Source: an uncultured Bacteroidota bacterium
GTDB taxonomy: Bacteria; Bacteroidota; Bacteroidia; Flavobacteriales; Flavobacteriaceae
DNA: 64,000 nt
Direction: 5' to 3'
Assembly (NCBI GenBank): GCA_902622595.1
Contig: CACNQM010000002.1
Location: 62,001-126,000, forward strand
The notes under the pieces are model-generated. The model had not been told where the DNA came from, ran no database searches, and was given only the letters and a program-made list of their open reading frames with translations. This document shows, one piece after another, positions 50,139 to 57,378 of this stretch. The position numbers and the translations under genes are program-made. Within the stretch, counting starts at the first letter, position 1, and the number at the start of each line of letters is the position of its first letter.

Positions 50139-50166
50139 AACCCTTCACCTACTGGAGGGTTTTTTC
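50139..50166 (+). terminator. Rho-independent terminator after tRNA-Asn
   Basis: AACCCT (50139-50144) pairs with AGGGTT (50156-50161), followed by a T run. It ends the tRNA transcript about 50 bases downstream of the gene. Confidence 0.7.
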
Positions 50167-50385
50167 TTTTACGACTCTTAAGACAACATTAATTTACAAA
50201 AAATAGCTCAAAAATGCTACTAATTGGCAGTACTGAGACAGTTGAATTAAGGTAAAATGGATGTTTAGGGGTTGTAGTTATCTGTTTAGAAAAATTCAAG
50301 CTATTTTCTTAACCTATTTAACTTTTCCTTTAAAAAATAACATACTAAATAAGCTTAAATTTGTTGTATTGAATTAGTTTAATTA

Positions 50386-50465
50386 GAGTCCCCATCTCTT
50401 ATTCTCATTTATTGTTAAATTGGTTTCAGTTTATTTGATTTGTTTCTATTAAGAGGTGAGGACTC
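50386..50465. repeat. Imperfect inverted repeat in the gene-free region behind tRNA-Asn
   Basis: GAGTCCCCATCTCTT (50386-50400) and AAGAGGTGAGGACTC (50451-50465) pair at 13 of 15 positions with 50 bases between. The stretch 50167-50765 holds no gene I can support. Confidence 0.45.
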
Positions 50466-50594
50466 ACTTTCAAGTTTGCAGTGTGTAGAAGTTCTAGCTA
50501 TATATTCTAGGGGTTATTGAAAATACAACAGATTAAAAAAAATTAGTTATATAATCGAAGATTCATCTTTTCAAAATACTCAACTATGTAATGA

Positions 50595-50622
50595 GTACAT
50601 CTTTAAATCTTCTTAGATGTAC
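50595..50622. repeat. Small hairpin (8-base arms)
   Basis: GTACATCT and AGATGTAC are perfect arms around a 12-base loop. No T run follows, so it is not an obvious terminator. It lies in the decayed region behind tRNA-Asn. Confidence 0.35.
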
Positions 50623-50765
50623 ATCGTTAGACTTAGGATAACTCTGTCTTTTTTAGAAAAAGAGTATTCTGTCTCAACTATTCAAAACAATTTCCATTAT
50701 CAGATGTTTAAGGGAAGATGTTTTAAATCAAAAAAAAATCTAATTTCTTAAAAATCACTATGCTT

Positions 50766-50882
50766 TTATGACACAGGCATATCTTCTTCTTTCAATTCAG
50801 GTATTTCAAGTCCTCTTAAATAAGTCAAACTAACGTTTATAGATGAATGTCCCATTCCTAAGGTTTGGGGCAAAGGGACAGT
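50766..50882 (-). pseudogene. Remnant of a tyrosine recombinase C-terminus (copy A)
   Basis: The minus strand encodes a fragment of 38 residues and then TAA. It includes QTLGMGHSSINVSLTYLRGL, which holds the GHSS box and the Tyr-containing strand typical of Bacteroidota integrase ends (LGHSSIxTTxxYL), followed by EIPELKEEDMPVS. An in-frame TGA lies just upstream, and no rest of the gene is found. It is 660 bases behind tRNA-Asn, a usual place for integrative elements. Confidence 0.75.
50776..50824. repeat. 49-bp direct repeat, copy A
   Basis: Matches 51422-51470 at 41 of 49 positions. It lies within the recombinase remnant. The differences leave the encoded peptide LRGLEIPELKEEDMP unchanged, apart from the Tyr-to-stop change at the upstream end. 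Confidence 0.8.
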
Positions 50883-50964
50883 TCAATATTAAGCTTACGT
50901 TAATTAGTTGCATATTGAAATTAAACTTCTTAAATTTAAGATTATCAACTATAAATCAATTTAA

Positions 50965-51399
50965 ATGATTCCAATAAAGTTACTAATGCATATAAATTCA
51001 CCAAAAGAAGAAGTATTTGAGGCTCTTACTGAATCCGATAAACTTTCAAAATGGTATACAACTATTGTTAAAGGAGTATTTAAGTTAGATGAAATTATCA
51101 CTTTTGAATTTATAAATTTTGCAGAGTTTAAATTTAAAGTAATTGCTATAACACAAAACGAATCTGTTCATCTTGAAATTGTAGAATCTGAATTTGATAA
51201 TGTTGGACATATAATGAAGTATGATTTAGATGAAAATGATGGTAAAACAAGAGTACGCTTTACTTATGAGGGCTTTGGAGAAATGGATGATTCTTATGCC
51301 AATATGAACTATAGTTCTGCTAAATATCTTGAAAGTTTAAGACAATATTGTCATACAGGAAATGGTGAAGCATTTGGCTCACCTTCTTACAGGTCTTGA
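50965..51399 (+). CDS. SRPBCC (AHSA1/START-like) domain protein
   Basis: 144 residues. INSPKEEVFEALTESDKLSKWYTT is the classic N-terminal strand and helix of activator-of-Hsp90/START-like domains, and a helix-rich C-terminus with YLESLRQYC completes the single-domain fold with its hydrophobic pocket. No signal peptide. It is flanked on both sides by recombinase 3'-end remnants, so it may have come as cargo of an integrated element. Confidence 0.8.
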   Translation: MIPIKLLMHINSPKEEVFEALTESDKLSKWYTTIVKGVFKLDEIITFEFINFAEFKFKVIAITQNESVHLEIVESEFDNVGHIMKYDLDENDGKTRVRFTYEGFGEMDDSYANMNYSSAKYLESLRQYCHTGNGEAFGSPSYRS

Positions 51400-51411
51400 T
51401 AAACAACAAAC

Positions 51412-51471
51412 TTAAATAATCGGCATATCCTCTTCTTTCAATTCAGGAATTTCCAACCCCCTCAATTAAGT
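51412..51471 (-). pseudogene. Remnant of a tyrosine recombinase C-terminus (copy B)
   Basis: The minus strand encodes T-stop-LRGLEIPELKEEDMPII and a TAA. Compared with copy A, Tyr (TAT) has become TAA, while the following codons differ only at synonymous positions. It therefore derives from a related coding gene and is now dead. Confidence 0.7.
51422..51470. repeat. 49-bp direct repeat, copy B
   Basis: The partner of 50776-50824, 646 bases away in the same orientation. The SRPBCC gene lies between the two copies. Confidence 0.8.
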
Positions 51472-51613
51472 ATTCTTAAAAAATTGATATATAGAACTTT
51501 AACTATTGATTTTTAGATTAATAGATGATAACTTAATCATATTAATTAAAATTTAAGATATGCGTAACATAATTATAGTTTTTTATAATTAAGTTTAAAT
51601 AATTAAACAAACA

Positions 51614-52048
51614 ATGAAAAATCTTTTACTCTTTACATTTATATGTTCATTATTTATTTCTTGTGCCTCAGGAGATAATAATCAAATGGCTGAGACTATA
51701 ATTAATAGTACAGAAAATAAAATAGTCTTATTAGAAATTCCTTCTGAGTTGACATATTTAAGTGATGATGAGCAATACGGTAATTTTGAAATTCCTGTGC
51801 CCGAAATTACTGAAGATGTATATAGCAACGCATTAATATCTGCTTACATCCAAAGAACATATGATGATGACACTCCTGAAAGGTGGAGTCAGCTTCCTCA
51901 AGTTTTTATTAACAAAGATTCAAGTACTTCTGCATACTTAAGTTTTGGAGAAGGATTTATTAGAATTTCTTTTCAATCCAATGAATCTGTAGGGAATTTA
52001 TTTGATAGATTTTCAGGCAGAGTACTAAAACTAATTATAGTTAATTAA
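51614..52048 (+). CDS. Lipoprotein of unknown function
   Basis: 144 residues with a lipoprotein signal (LFISCASGDNN, Cys17). The mature part is acidic, with mixed beta-like segments (KIVLLEIPSELTYL, FIRISFQS). I do not recognise a family. It overlaps the convergent ribbon-helix-helix pseudogene by 4 bases. Confidence 0.65.
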   Translation: MKNLLLFTFICSLFISCASGDNNQMAETIINSTENKIVLLEIPSELTYLSDDEQYGNFEIPVPEITEDVYSNALISAYIQRTYDDDTPERWSQLPQVFINKDSSTSAYLSFGEGFIRISFQSNESVGNLFDRFSGRVLKLIIVN

Positions 52049-52188
52049 ATAATTTCTTTTTCTTCTTTAAAAAGTAATAATCTGACATAAGAAGAAACTG
52101 GTAAATGATATTTACTTGCTTCTTGTTTTAGAATTTCAATCTAACCTTTTTTTAGTCTCACTAAAATTTGTTCTGTGTAGTTCTGCAT
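52045..52188 (-). pseudogene. Ribbon-helix-helix DNA-binding protein with in-frame amber stop
   Basis: The minus strand reads MQNYTEQILVRLKKG, then TAG, then IEILKQEASKYHLPVSSYVR and LLLFKEEKEII. A strand with alternating residues, a helix and an S-x-YVRLLL second helix form a ribbon-helix-helix fold as in MobC-like relaxosome proteins or antitoxins. The TAG falls at the strand-helix junction. It is probably a decayed mobile-element gene. Confidence 0.65.
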
Positions 52189-52293
52189 AGATATATTTTA
52201 TCTATATAACTAAAAGAAAGGAAATTGTTTAAGATTTAATATATACTCAACAGATAATGGTTTTCTTGTCTAACCGTTTTTTTATTTTTGAAT

Positions 52294-52563
52294 ATGTCCA
52301 GAAAAATTTTTTACCCTCTACTGTTGTTAATTATTCCATTTATCGGAATGAAATTTACTGATCAAATAAATTGGAATCTTTCTGATTTTTTTTTATCAGC
52401 TATAATACTTTTGAGTTTTAGCCTACTTGCCAATTTTATAATCAAGAAAATAGATAATAAAAATACCAGAATATTTTCATTAACAATTATAATAATATTT
52501 TTGATTTTAGTATGGGCAGAGCTTGCAGTTGGAATATTTGGTAGTGTCTTAGCTGGAAGCTAG
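52294..52563 (+). CDS. Small three-helix membrane protein
   Basis: 90 residues from ATG 52294 (a TTG at 52288 would add two). Three membrane helices lie at about 5-20, 29-49 and 58-85. Marine Flavobacteriia often carry such short proteins with a WAELAVGIFG-type last helix. Function not known. It ends one base before the convergent RNA methyltransferase gene. Confidence 0.6.
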   Translation: MSRKIFYPLLLLIIPFIGMKFTDQINWNLSDFFLSAIILLSFSLLANFIIKKIDNKNTRIFSLTIIIIFLILVWAELAVGIFGSVLAGS

Positions 52564-52564
52564 T

Positions 52565-53293
52565 TTAGACCTTTGAACCTCTAAATAATTCACTTAAAAA
52601 AATTGCAGTAGCATTTGCAACATTCAAACTCTCAGCTCTATTATCTCCATCCCTAAATGAGGGAATAGAAAACTCACCTTTTAAATGATTAAATAATGGT
52701 TTTGATATTCCATGAGATTCACTACCAAAAATATAAGAGGCTTTATGTGGCAGTTTTGTTGAATATATAGAATCTCCATGTATAGTTGCACCATAGATTG
52801 GCTTTTGCATCTTAGTTAAAACTGCTCCAAGATCAGTTACATAATGACACCTAACTCTAGCTATTGAACCCATTGAAGCTTGGATTACTTTAGCATTAAA
52901 ACAGTCAACCGTATTTTTACTACAAATCAATTCTGATATCCCAAACCAATCACATAATCTTATAATAGTACCAAGATTTCCTGGATCACTTATACCGTCA
53001 ACACCAATTGAAATAGGTTCAGATAATATTTTTTGAGGTTCAGGTAAAACAAATACACCTAATGCTTGACTAGGTGTTTTGAATTTTGTAATCTTTTTCA
53101 TCTCAGATGATGTCAAAAGTTCAACATCTGGATGAAAATCTTCTTCAGTAGAAAATAGGTTTTTAAATGGCCAATCAGAATTTATTAATTCATATACAAC
53201 TTTTTTCCCTTCTGCTACAAAAAGATTTTTTTCTAAACGGTATTTTTTTTTATCTAATTGTGAAATTAATTTACGTTGATTGGAAGATAGCAT
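52565..53293 (-). CDS. TrmH/SpoU-family RNA 2'-O-methyltransferase
   Basis: About 242 residues with an N-terminal substrate-binding domain and the SPOUT catalytic knot: DPGNLGTIIRLCDWFGI, ASMGSIARV, YIFGSESHGIS and IPSFRDGDNRAESLNVANATAIFL. It methylates a ribose in rRNA or tRNA; which one is not readable. The frame extends to 53317, but MLSSNQRKLI at ATG 53293 is the usual start and avoids overlap with the MerC gene. Confidence 0.92.
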   Translation of the reverse strand: MLSSNQRKLISQLDKKKYRLEKNLFVAEGKKVVYELINSDWPFKNLFSTEEDFHPDVELLTSSEMKKITKFKTPSQALGVFVLPEPQKILSEPISIGVDGISDPGNLGTIIRLCDWFGISELICSKNTVDCFNAKVIQASMGSIARVRCHYVTDLGAVLTKMQKPIYGATIHGDSIYSTKLPHKASYIFGSESHGISKPLFNHLKGEFSIPSFRDGDNRAESLNVANATAIFLSELFRGSKV

Positions 53294-53301
53294 GAATAAA
53301 T

Positions 53302-53700
53302 TTATGATGCACAACAATCTTCATCGTCACACCTACAGTATCTTAAATTATAAATGTGAAGACAAATTAATGAAGATGCTGAAAAATAAGTTGCAGCTTC
53401 TGGAATAGAGAATATTTCTAAACTTTCATTAATAATCAATCCTGATAATACTACCCAGAAAAGATAAAGGAATATCCTTATAAATCTATTTGTTGAGTTT
53501 TTAACTGAGTGGTAAATTGCAATAAATGAAATAAATAAGAAAACATAATTAAGGATAAACCATGTTAATGTAAAATCTACTGAAATGAATATCAAAGAGG
53601 ATTGTGATAAAAATAAAAATGGTGTTGCAAAACAATGAAGCATACAAAGTCCAGATGATAAAGCGCCAATTCTATCTGAATTTCTTATAATTAATTTCAT
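53302..53700 (-). CDS. MerC domain membrane protein with Cys-rich tail
   Basis: 132 residues with four membrane helices. DRIGALSSGLCMLHCFATPFL is the MerC-type start with a Cys/His pair in the first helix. The tail ends CRCDDEDCCAS, with four Cys among acidic residues, a likely soft-metal site (inference). MerC proteins were named from mercury transport, but most Bacteroidota members have no known substrate. Confidence 0.88.
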   Translation of the reverse strand: MKLIIRNSDRIGALSSGLCMLHCFATPFLFLSQSSLIFISVDFTLTWFILNYVFLFISFIAIYHSVKNSTNRFIRIFLYLFWVVLSGLIINESLEIFSIPEAATYFSASSLICLHIYNLRYCRCDDEDCCAS

Positions 53701-53709
53701 AAACTTTCA

Positions 53710-53717
53710 CAAATGTA
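53710..53717 (-). promoter_or_regulatory. Candidate -7 element for the MerC gene (TACATTTG)
   Basis: TAnnTTTG on the minus strand, 9 bases before the ATG at 53700, implying a very short leader. Confidence 0.4.
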
Positions 53718-53759
53718 TATGTTTTATTTAACTTACAACATAATCTTAAAATCAATAAA

Positions 53760-54680
53760 ATGAAAAAAATATTATTAATACTTACAGTTTTATTTTCATT
53801 TACTGTGTTTTCTCAAAAACAAACAAATGGAAAAATATATATAGAACATCCTGCTATTGATATTGTGAATCAATTTAATGAGGCATATATATCTGGAGAT
53901 CTTGATAAACTTAGAGAACTTGTTACAGATGATGTTAAAGTTTGGACGCTAAGAAACAGACAGGCAAATGGTCTTAACTGGATACTTGGAACATCAAATT
54001 ATTTAAGTAAGAATTTGATAAATTTTGAAATTAAGCATTATGGAGGAGCTTATCCTGATGTTTTTGAATATAAACAAGATGATGTTGTGGATGTGAAAAC
54101 ATATGAGTTGCTGACCGGATATGATAAGAATACTGGATTAGATTTAAATATGCCAAGGTATGGAACATATAGAATGACAGCTAAAGGAGATAGAATCCAA
54201 ACATTATGGATTAATGATGATCAAATACTATGGCAGAAAAATTGGGATGCATACGAGACTAGTGAAAATGGTGTTATTTATAAAGATCATCCATTAGTAA
54301 CAAAGGTAAGACTACTTTATCAGTCATATAAAACTGGTGATGTAGAAAAAATTAAAGCAAATTATACTGAGAATACAATTTTTTATGATGTTATGAACTC
54401 TGGAATTGATGAGTTTAAAAATTTAGAAGAAGAATTTGCTCAGTTTGATAATTACATGGAGATGTTTGAAATAGTTGACATTAAAGAGAGTGGTTTCCCT
54501 GATGTGTTAGATTATTCTGGAGATGGAGCTGTTGTAATTTCTTGGACTGATATTACTTTTAAGAATAAAAAATCAGGGAATACAAAGACAGTCAGTCAAC
54601 ATATCCAACACTGGTTTAATGATGAAGGGGAGATTATGAGGGAAGATTATTATTTTAATCCAGCACAACTTCCTCAGTAA
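53760..54680 (+). CDS. Exported protein with two tandem SnoaL/NTF2-like domains
   Basis: 306 residues with a signal peptide (about 1-19). Two similar units follow: HPAIDIVNQFNEAYISGDLD at about residue 29 and HPLVTKVRLLYQSYKTGDVE at about 178, each followed by a beta-rich cone ending in a conserved-looking sheet. This is an internal duplication of an NTF2-like fold, placed in the periplasm. Ligand or activity unknown. Confidence 0.8.
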   Translation: MKKILLILTVLFSFTVFSQKQTNGKIYIEHPAIDIVNQFNEAYISGDLDKLRELVTDDVKVWTLRNRQANGLNWILGTSNYLSKNLINFEIKHYGGAYPDVFEYKQDDVVDVKTYELLTGYDKNTGLDLNMPRYGTYRMTAKGDRIQTLWINDDQILWQKNWDAYETSENGVIYKDHPLVTKVRLLYQSYKTGDVEKIKANYTENTIFYDVMNSGIDEFKNLEEEFAQFDNYMEMFEIVDIKESGFPDVLDYSGDGAVVISWTDITFKNKKSGNTKTVSQHIQHWFNDEGEIMREDYYFNPAQLPQ

Positions 54681-54698
54681 TTTTAAAATTAAGATTAG

Positions 54699-54727
54699 TT
54701 AACCTCTAAATTATAATTAGAGGTTAA
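54699..54727. terminator. Bidirectional terminator
   Basis: TTAACCTCTAA (54699-54709) and TTAGAGGTTAA (54717-54727) form a perfect 11-base stem with a 7-base loop. It separates the NTF2-like gene from the convergent amidohydrolase, whose stop is at its edge. Confidence 0.8.
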
Positions 54728-56185
54728 TTAATTTTTATAAATCAATGAATCTAATGATTCTCTTGATAAGAACTCACCGTTTTTTATTACTGCAGATATA
54801 TCCTGAGTATTTCTGATATTATCTAAAGGGTTTGAATTCAAAATTACAAGGTCTGCCTTATATCCATCTTTAATTCTTCCCTCTTTATTTTCTAATCCAA
54901 AAAACTTAGCAGGATTTACAGTTGCACTTTTAATTGCTTCAAGATTTGAGAATCCACTTTCAACCATGACTTCCAACTCAATATGTAAGCTTCTACCAGG
55001 AATTAAATATCCAATTGGGGTATCAGTACCTGCCATAAAAGGAACATTTTTTTTATGAAGTTTACCAGTGGCTTCCTCTAACCATTTAGAATATCTCAAA
55101 CTATTTTTATCAATTATTGTATCAGTTTCTGAAATCTCTTTAATCCATTTTTGTTTAATTTGATTAGGTAGTTTATTTAACTCATTTTTAAAAGAGGGGT
55201 CTTTAAAAGTTTTTTGAGAAGAATTTCTGTATAAAAAAAGAGTTGGTGTTTGCCATACATTTTTTGATGCCAAAAGATTTGCTGCTTCTTCAAACTTATT
55301 ATAATCAATTGAGTCAAGCGCTTTCATTCTTTGTTTGGAATGAATTTGAGATCTTAAATCACTCCCTGGTAAATCATCTGGATTTTTTAGTAACTCTAAT
55401 CTCTCCTTGTAAAGTTCATCTGAATTACTTGCAATTGAAAGTGCAAAGTTTCGAAGATGTTCTATTCCATTTAAACCTGAGTCAATAGCAGAAAATAATG
55501 TCATACTTAAAGGAATATGTCCAGTTACCTTCAGGTTTGCTTTTTTTGCAATTCTCATTATGGCTAAAAACTGATTTTCAGTAAGCATTTCATAAGCCTT
55601 TAAAAGATCGACCTCTCTTTCTACTATTCCTATTACATTAGATTCAATATCAATAATGTCATTGTTCTCAATTGAGAGAAGTGGAAATGATGGGCTTGAA
55701 TTGTTATATACATTTGGAGTTCCATCTATTAGTGGTCCTGCGATATATACTGTTGGATTATAAATCGGGTCCATCAATGATAAATCTTTCATTTTAACTA
55801 CCAAGTCAATTGGTCCACCCGTATCACGAACACTTGTTACTCCATGAGCTAAAAAAAGTCCTGGCATAAATGGTGCAAGGTTAGTATCAAAAGAAAAATG
55901 AATGTGAGCATCCCATAACCCTGGAATTAAATATTTCCCAGTTGCATCAATTATATTTTTATTATCAGCTATAAACTCATTATCATCATCTAGTATCTTA
56001 GTTATAATATTGTTAGTTATGACTACACTTTTATTTGATTGAAGTCCATCTATTGGATCAATAATGGATATGTATTTTATAACATATGAGTCCTCTGAAA
56101 TTGTTACTTGGTTTGAACAACCCCAGATGAAAAAAGTCAAAAATATAAATGTGAACTTTTTAAAAGACTTGAAATAATAATCCAT
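54728..56185 (-). CDS. Amidohydrolase family lipoprotein
   Basis: 485 residues with a lipoprotein signal (FFIWGCSNQ). The imidazolonepropionase-like fold is shown by LIPGLWDAHIHFSF (HxH metal pair), VTGHIPLS, GIEHLRNF with a further His, and the catalytic Asp in MAGTDTPIGY; KADLVILNSNPLDNI closes the small beta domain. It is exported, so it probably acts on peptides or cyclic amides outside the cytoplasm. Exact substrate unknown. Confidence 0.9.
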   Translation of the reverse strand: MDYYFKSFKKFTFIFLTFFIWGCSNQVTISEDSYVIKYISIIDPIDGLQSNKSVVITNNIITKILDDDNEFIADNKNIIDATGKYLIPGLWDAHIHFSFDTNLAPFMPGLFLAHGVTSVRDTGGPIDLVVKMKDLSLMDPIYNPTVYIAGPLIDGTPNVYNNSSPSFPLLSIENNDIIDIESNVIGIVEREVDLLKAYEMLTENQFLAIMRIAKKANLKVTGHIPLSMTLFSAIDSGLNGIEHLRNFALSIASNSDELYKERLELLKNPDDLPGSDLRSQIHSKQRMKALDSIDYNKFEEAANLLASKNVWQTPTLFLYRNSSQKTFKDPSFKNELNKLPNQIKQKWIKEISETDTIIDKNSLRYSKWLEEATGKLHKKNVPFMAGTDTPIGYLIPGRSLHIELEVMVESGFSNLEAIKSATVNPAKFFGLENKEGRIKDGYKADLVILNSNPLDNIRNTQDISAVIKNGEFLSRESLDSLIYKN

Positions 56186-56209
56186 AATATTCTAAAAAAT
56201 TTAGAAGGT

Positions 56210-56380
56210 TTAGTTACCTCTTCCAACTTTTCTAACACCAGTCATTTTCGTTTTCCCTACACCTTTAGATTGAAGCTTACTACTATAATTTTTTTTTGAA
56301 TTCTTATTTGAGTTTTTAACTTGACGTTTTCCGTTTGTCTCTCTGTTAGCGTTTTTGTTTCCAAAGAATTTACTTCCCAT
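56210..56380 (-). CDS. Small basic protein
   Basis: A 56-residue frame starting MGSKFFGNKNANRE and ending VRKVGRGN, with many Lys, Arg, Asn and Ser and almost no hydrophobic core, so it is strongly cationic. I recall comparable short proteins with GNK and VRKxGRG ends in Flavobacteriia; function unknown, with nucleic-acid binding possible. It fills the gap between the amidohydrolase and the Kazal-type gene. Confidence 0.6.
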   Translation of the reverse strand: MGSKFFGNKNANRETNGKRQVKNSNKNSKKNYSSKLQSKGVGKTKMTGVRKVGRGN

Positions 56381-56474
56381 ATTAATTTGTTTTTAATACT
56401 GAATGTGTACAATTTATGAAAGAATATTTAAATCAATCCATTGTATTTTGAATAATTATAATATTTTTAAAAAT

Positions 56475-56714
56475 ATGAAACTATTATCAAAGCTGTTCAT
56501 AACTTCTTTAATCTGTGTTTTATCATGCTCATCTGAAGAAACTGAAGAAACTGCATGTATAGATGAAACTAAAATTGATGGGTTAGTTTTATGTATTGAA
56601 GTTTATGAACCAGTATGTGGTTGTAATGGAATTACATATCCAAACGTATGCTATGCAAGTAGTGTTGGTGGAGTAACTTCATTTATTAGTGGACCATGTG
56701 TTAAGCCTGATTAG
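56475..56714 (+). CDS. Kazal-type serine protease inhibitor domain lipoprotein
   Basis: 79 residues from ATG 56475; the frame extends to 56403, but the lipoprotein signal (LICVLSCSSEE) needs this start. The mature part has a Kazal signature: Cys residues around YEPVCGCNGITYPNVCYA and a final GPC. Bacterial Kazal proteins are thought to block foreign serine proteases at the cell surface. Confidence 0.85.
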   Translation: MKLLSKLFITSLICVLSCSSEETEETACIDETKIDGLVLCIEVYEPVCGCNGITYPNVCYASSVGGVTSFISGPCVKPD

Positions 56715-56811
56715 ATTTCAATTAGCTATTATTAAAATATAAAATGATATAATACTAATTAAGATCCATATTCCAAAAGCAGACTAATCAATGATATAAA
56801 GTTCATATTAT

Positions 56812-57228
56812 TTAATTAAGTAACTTCTCTGCTTCGTTTTTAATTCTTGATTTATTCAAAATACTATCTTTCAAAATAGATTTTCTGTCAAATTCTTTAT
56901 CCGTAATATTAATTCGCATTTTTTCTCTATTAACAGTAAATATCTCATAATTAAAGAGTGCTTGATTAAGAAACTCTAAAGCTTTAATTTCATTATCAAC
57001 ACCACCAAGACTATTGTCTTTATTGAGAGCATCTGAGTAAACGGATATGATTTCATCAGCAATTATCTCATAAGCTTCTGTGAAAGCCCCCTCAAGATCT
57101 TCTGCTTCAAGTTCTTTAGTCTCATATGTAGCTTCGCCAGATTGGCTGTAATTAAAACTATCTAAATAATAAATTTCTCCACCACATCCAATTAGAAGAA
57201 AATATATAAGAAATAGTATTTTTTTCAT
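56812..57228 (-). CDS. Lipoprotein of unknown function
   Basis: 138 residues with a lipoprotein signal (LLIGCGGEI, Cys15) and an acidic, mostly helical mature part (AEDLEGAFTEAYEIIADEIISVY). No family recognised. It is preceded by a -7 element and a perfect 20-base palindrome directly in front of the ATG. Confidence 0.65.
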   Translation of the reverse strand: MKKILFLIYFLLIGCGGEIYYLDSFNYSQSGEATYETKELEAEDLEGAFTEAYEIIADEIISVYSDALNKDNSLGGVDNEIKALEFLNQALFNYEIFTVNREKMRINITDKEFDRKSILKDSILNKSRIKNEAEKLLN

Positions 57229-57229
57229 G

Positions 57230-57249
57230 ATTTGTAAACTTTTACAAAT
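57230..57249. promoter_or_regulatory. Perfect 20-base palindrome, candidate operator
   Basis: ATTTGTAAACTTTTACAAAT: 9-base inverted arms around CT. It lies between the candidate -7 element (57251-57258) and the ATG at 57228, so it would cover the transcription start, a classical repressor position. Confidence 0.5.
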
Positions 57250-57250
57250 A

Positions 57251-57258
57251 CAAAGATA
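57251..57258 (-). promoter_or_regulatory. Candidate -7 element (TATCTTTG)
   Basis: TAnnTTTG on the minus strand, upstream of the lipoprotein gene starting at 57228. Confidence 0.4.
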
Positions 57259-57295
57259 TTAAATGAAAATAATTAATTAAAAATTCAAAAAATAC

Positions 57296-57327
57296 TATAA
57301 GGGGCACAGAAATAATATAAGGGCACA
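57296..57327 (+). repeat. Direct repeat TATAAGGG(G)CACA
   Basis: TATAAGGGGCACA (57296-57308) and TATAAGGGCACA (57316-57327) start 20 bases apart, two helical turns. They resemble the GGGGYACA units in front of sdhA. They lie about 50 bases before the ATG at 57379. Confidence 0.5.
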
Positions 57328-57378
57328 AATTATCACTATATATATAAAATAAATTGTATATTTAGTATAGTATAAAAT

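Noticed and set aside
50867-50879. GGGGCAAAGGGAC, resembling the GGGGYACA repeats
   Set aside because: It falls within the coding remnant of recombinase copy A and lacks the CACA core, so it is not counted as a further repeat site.
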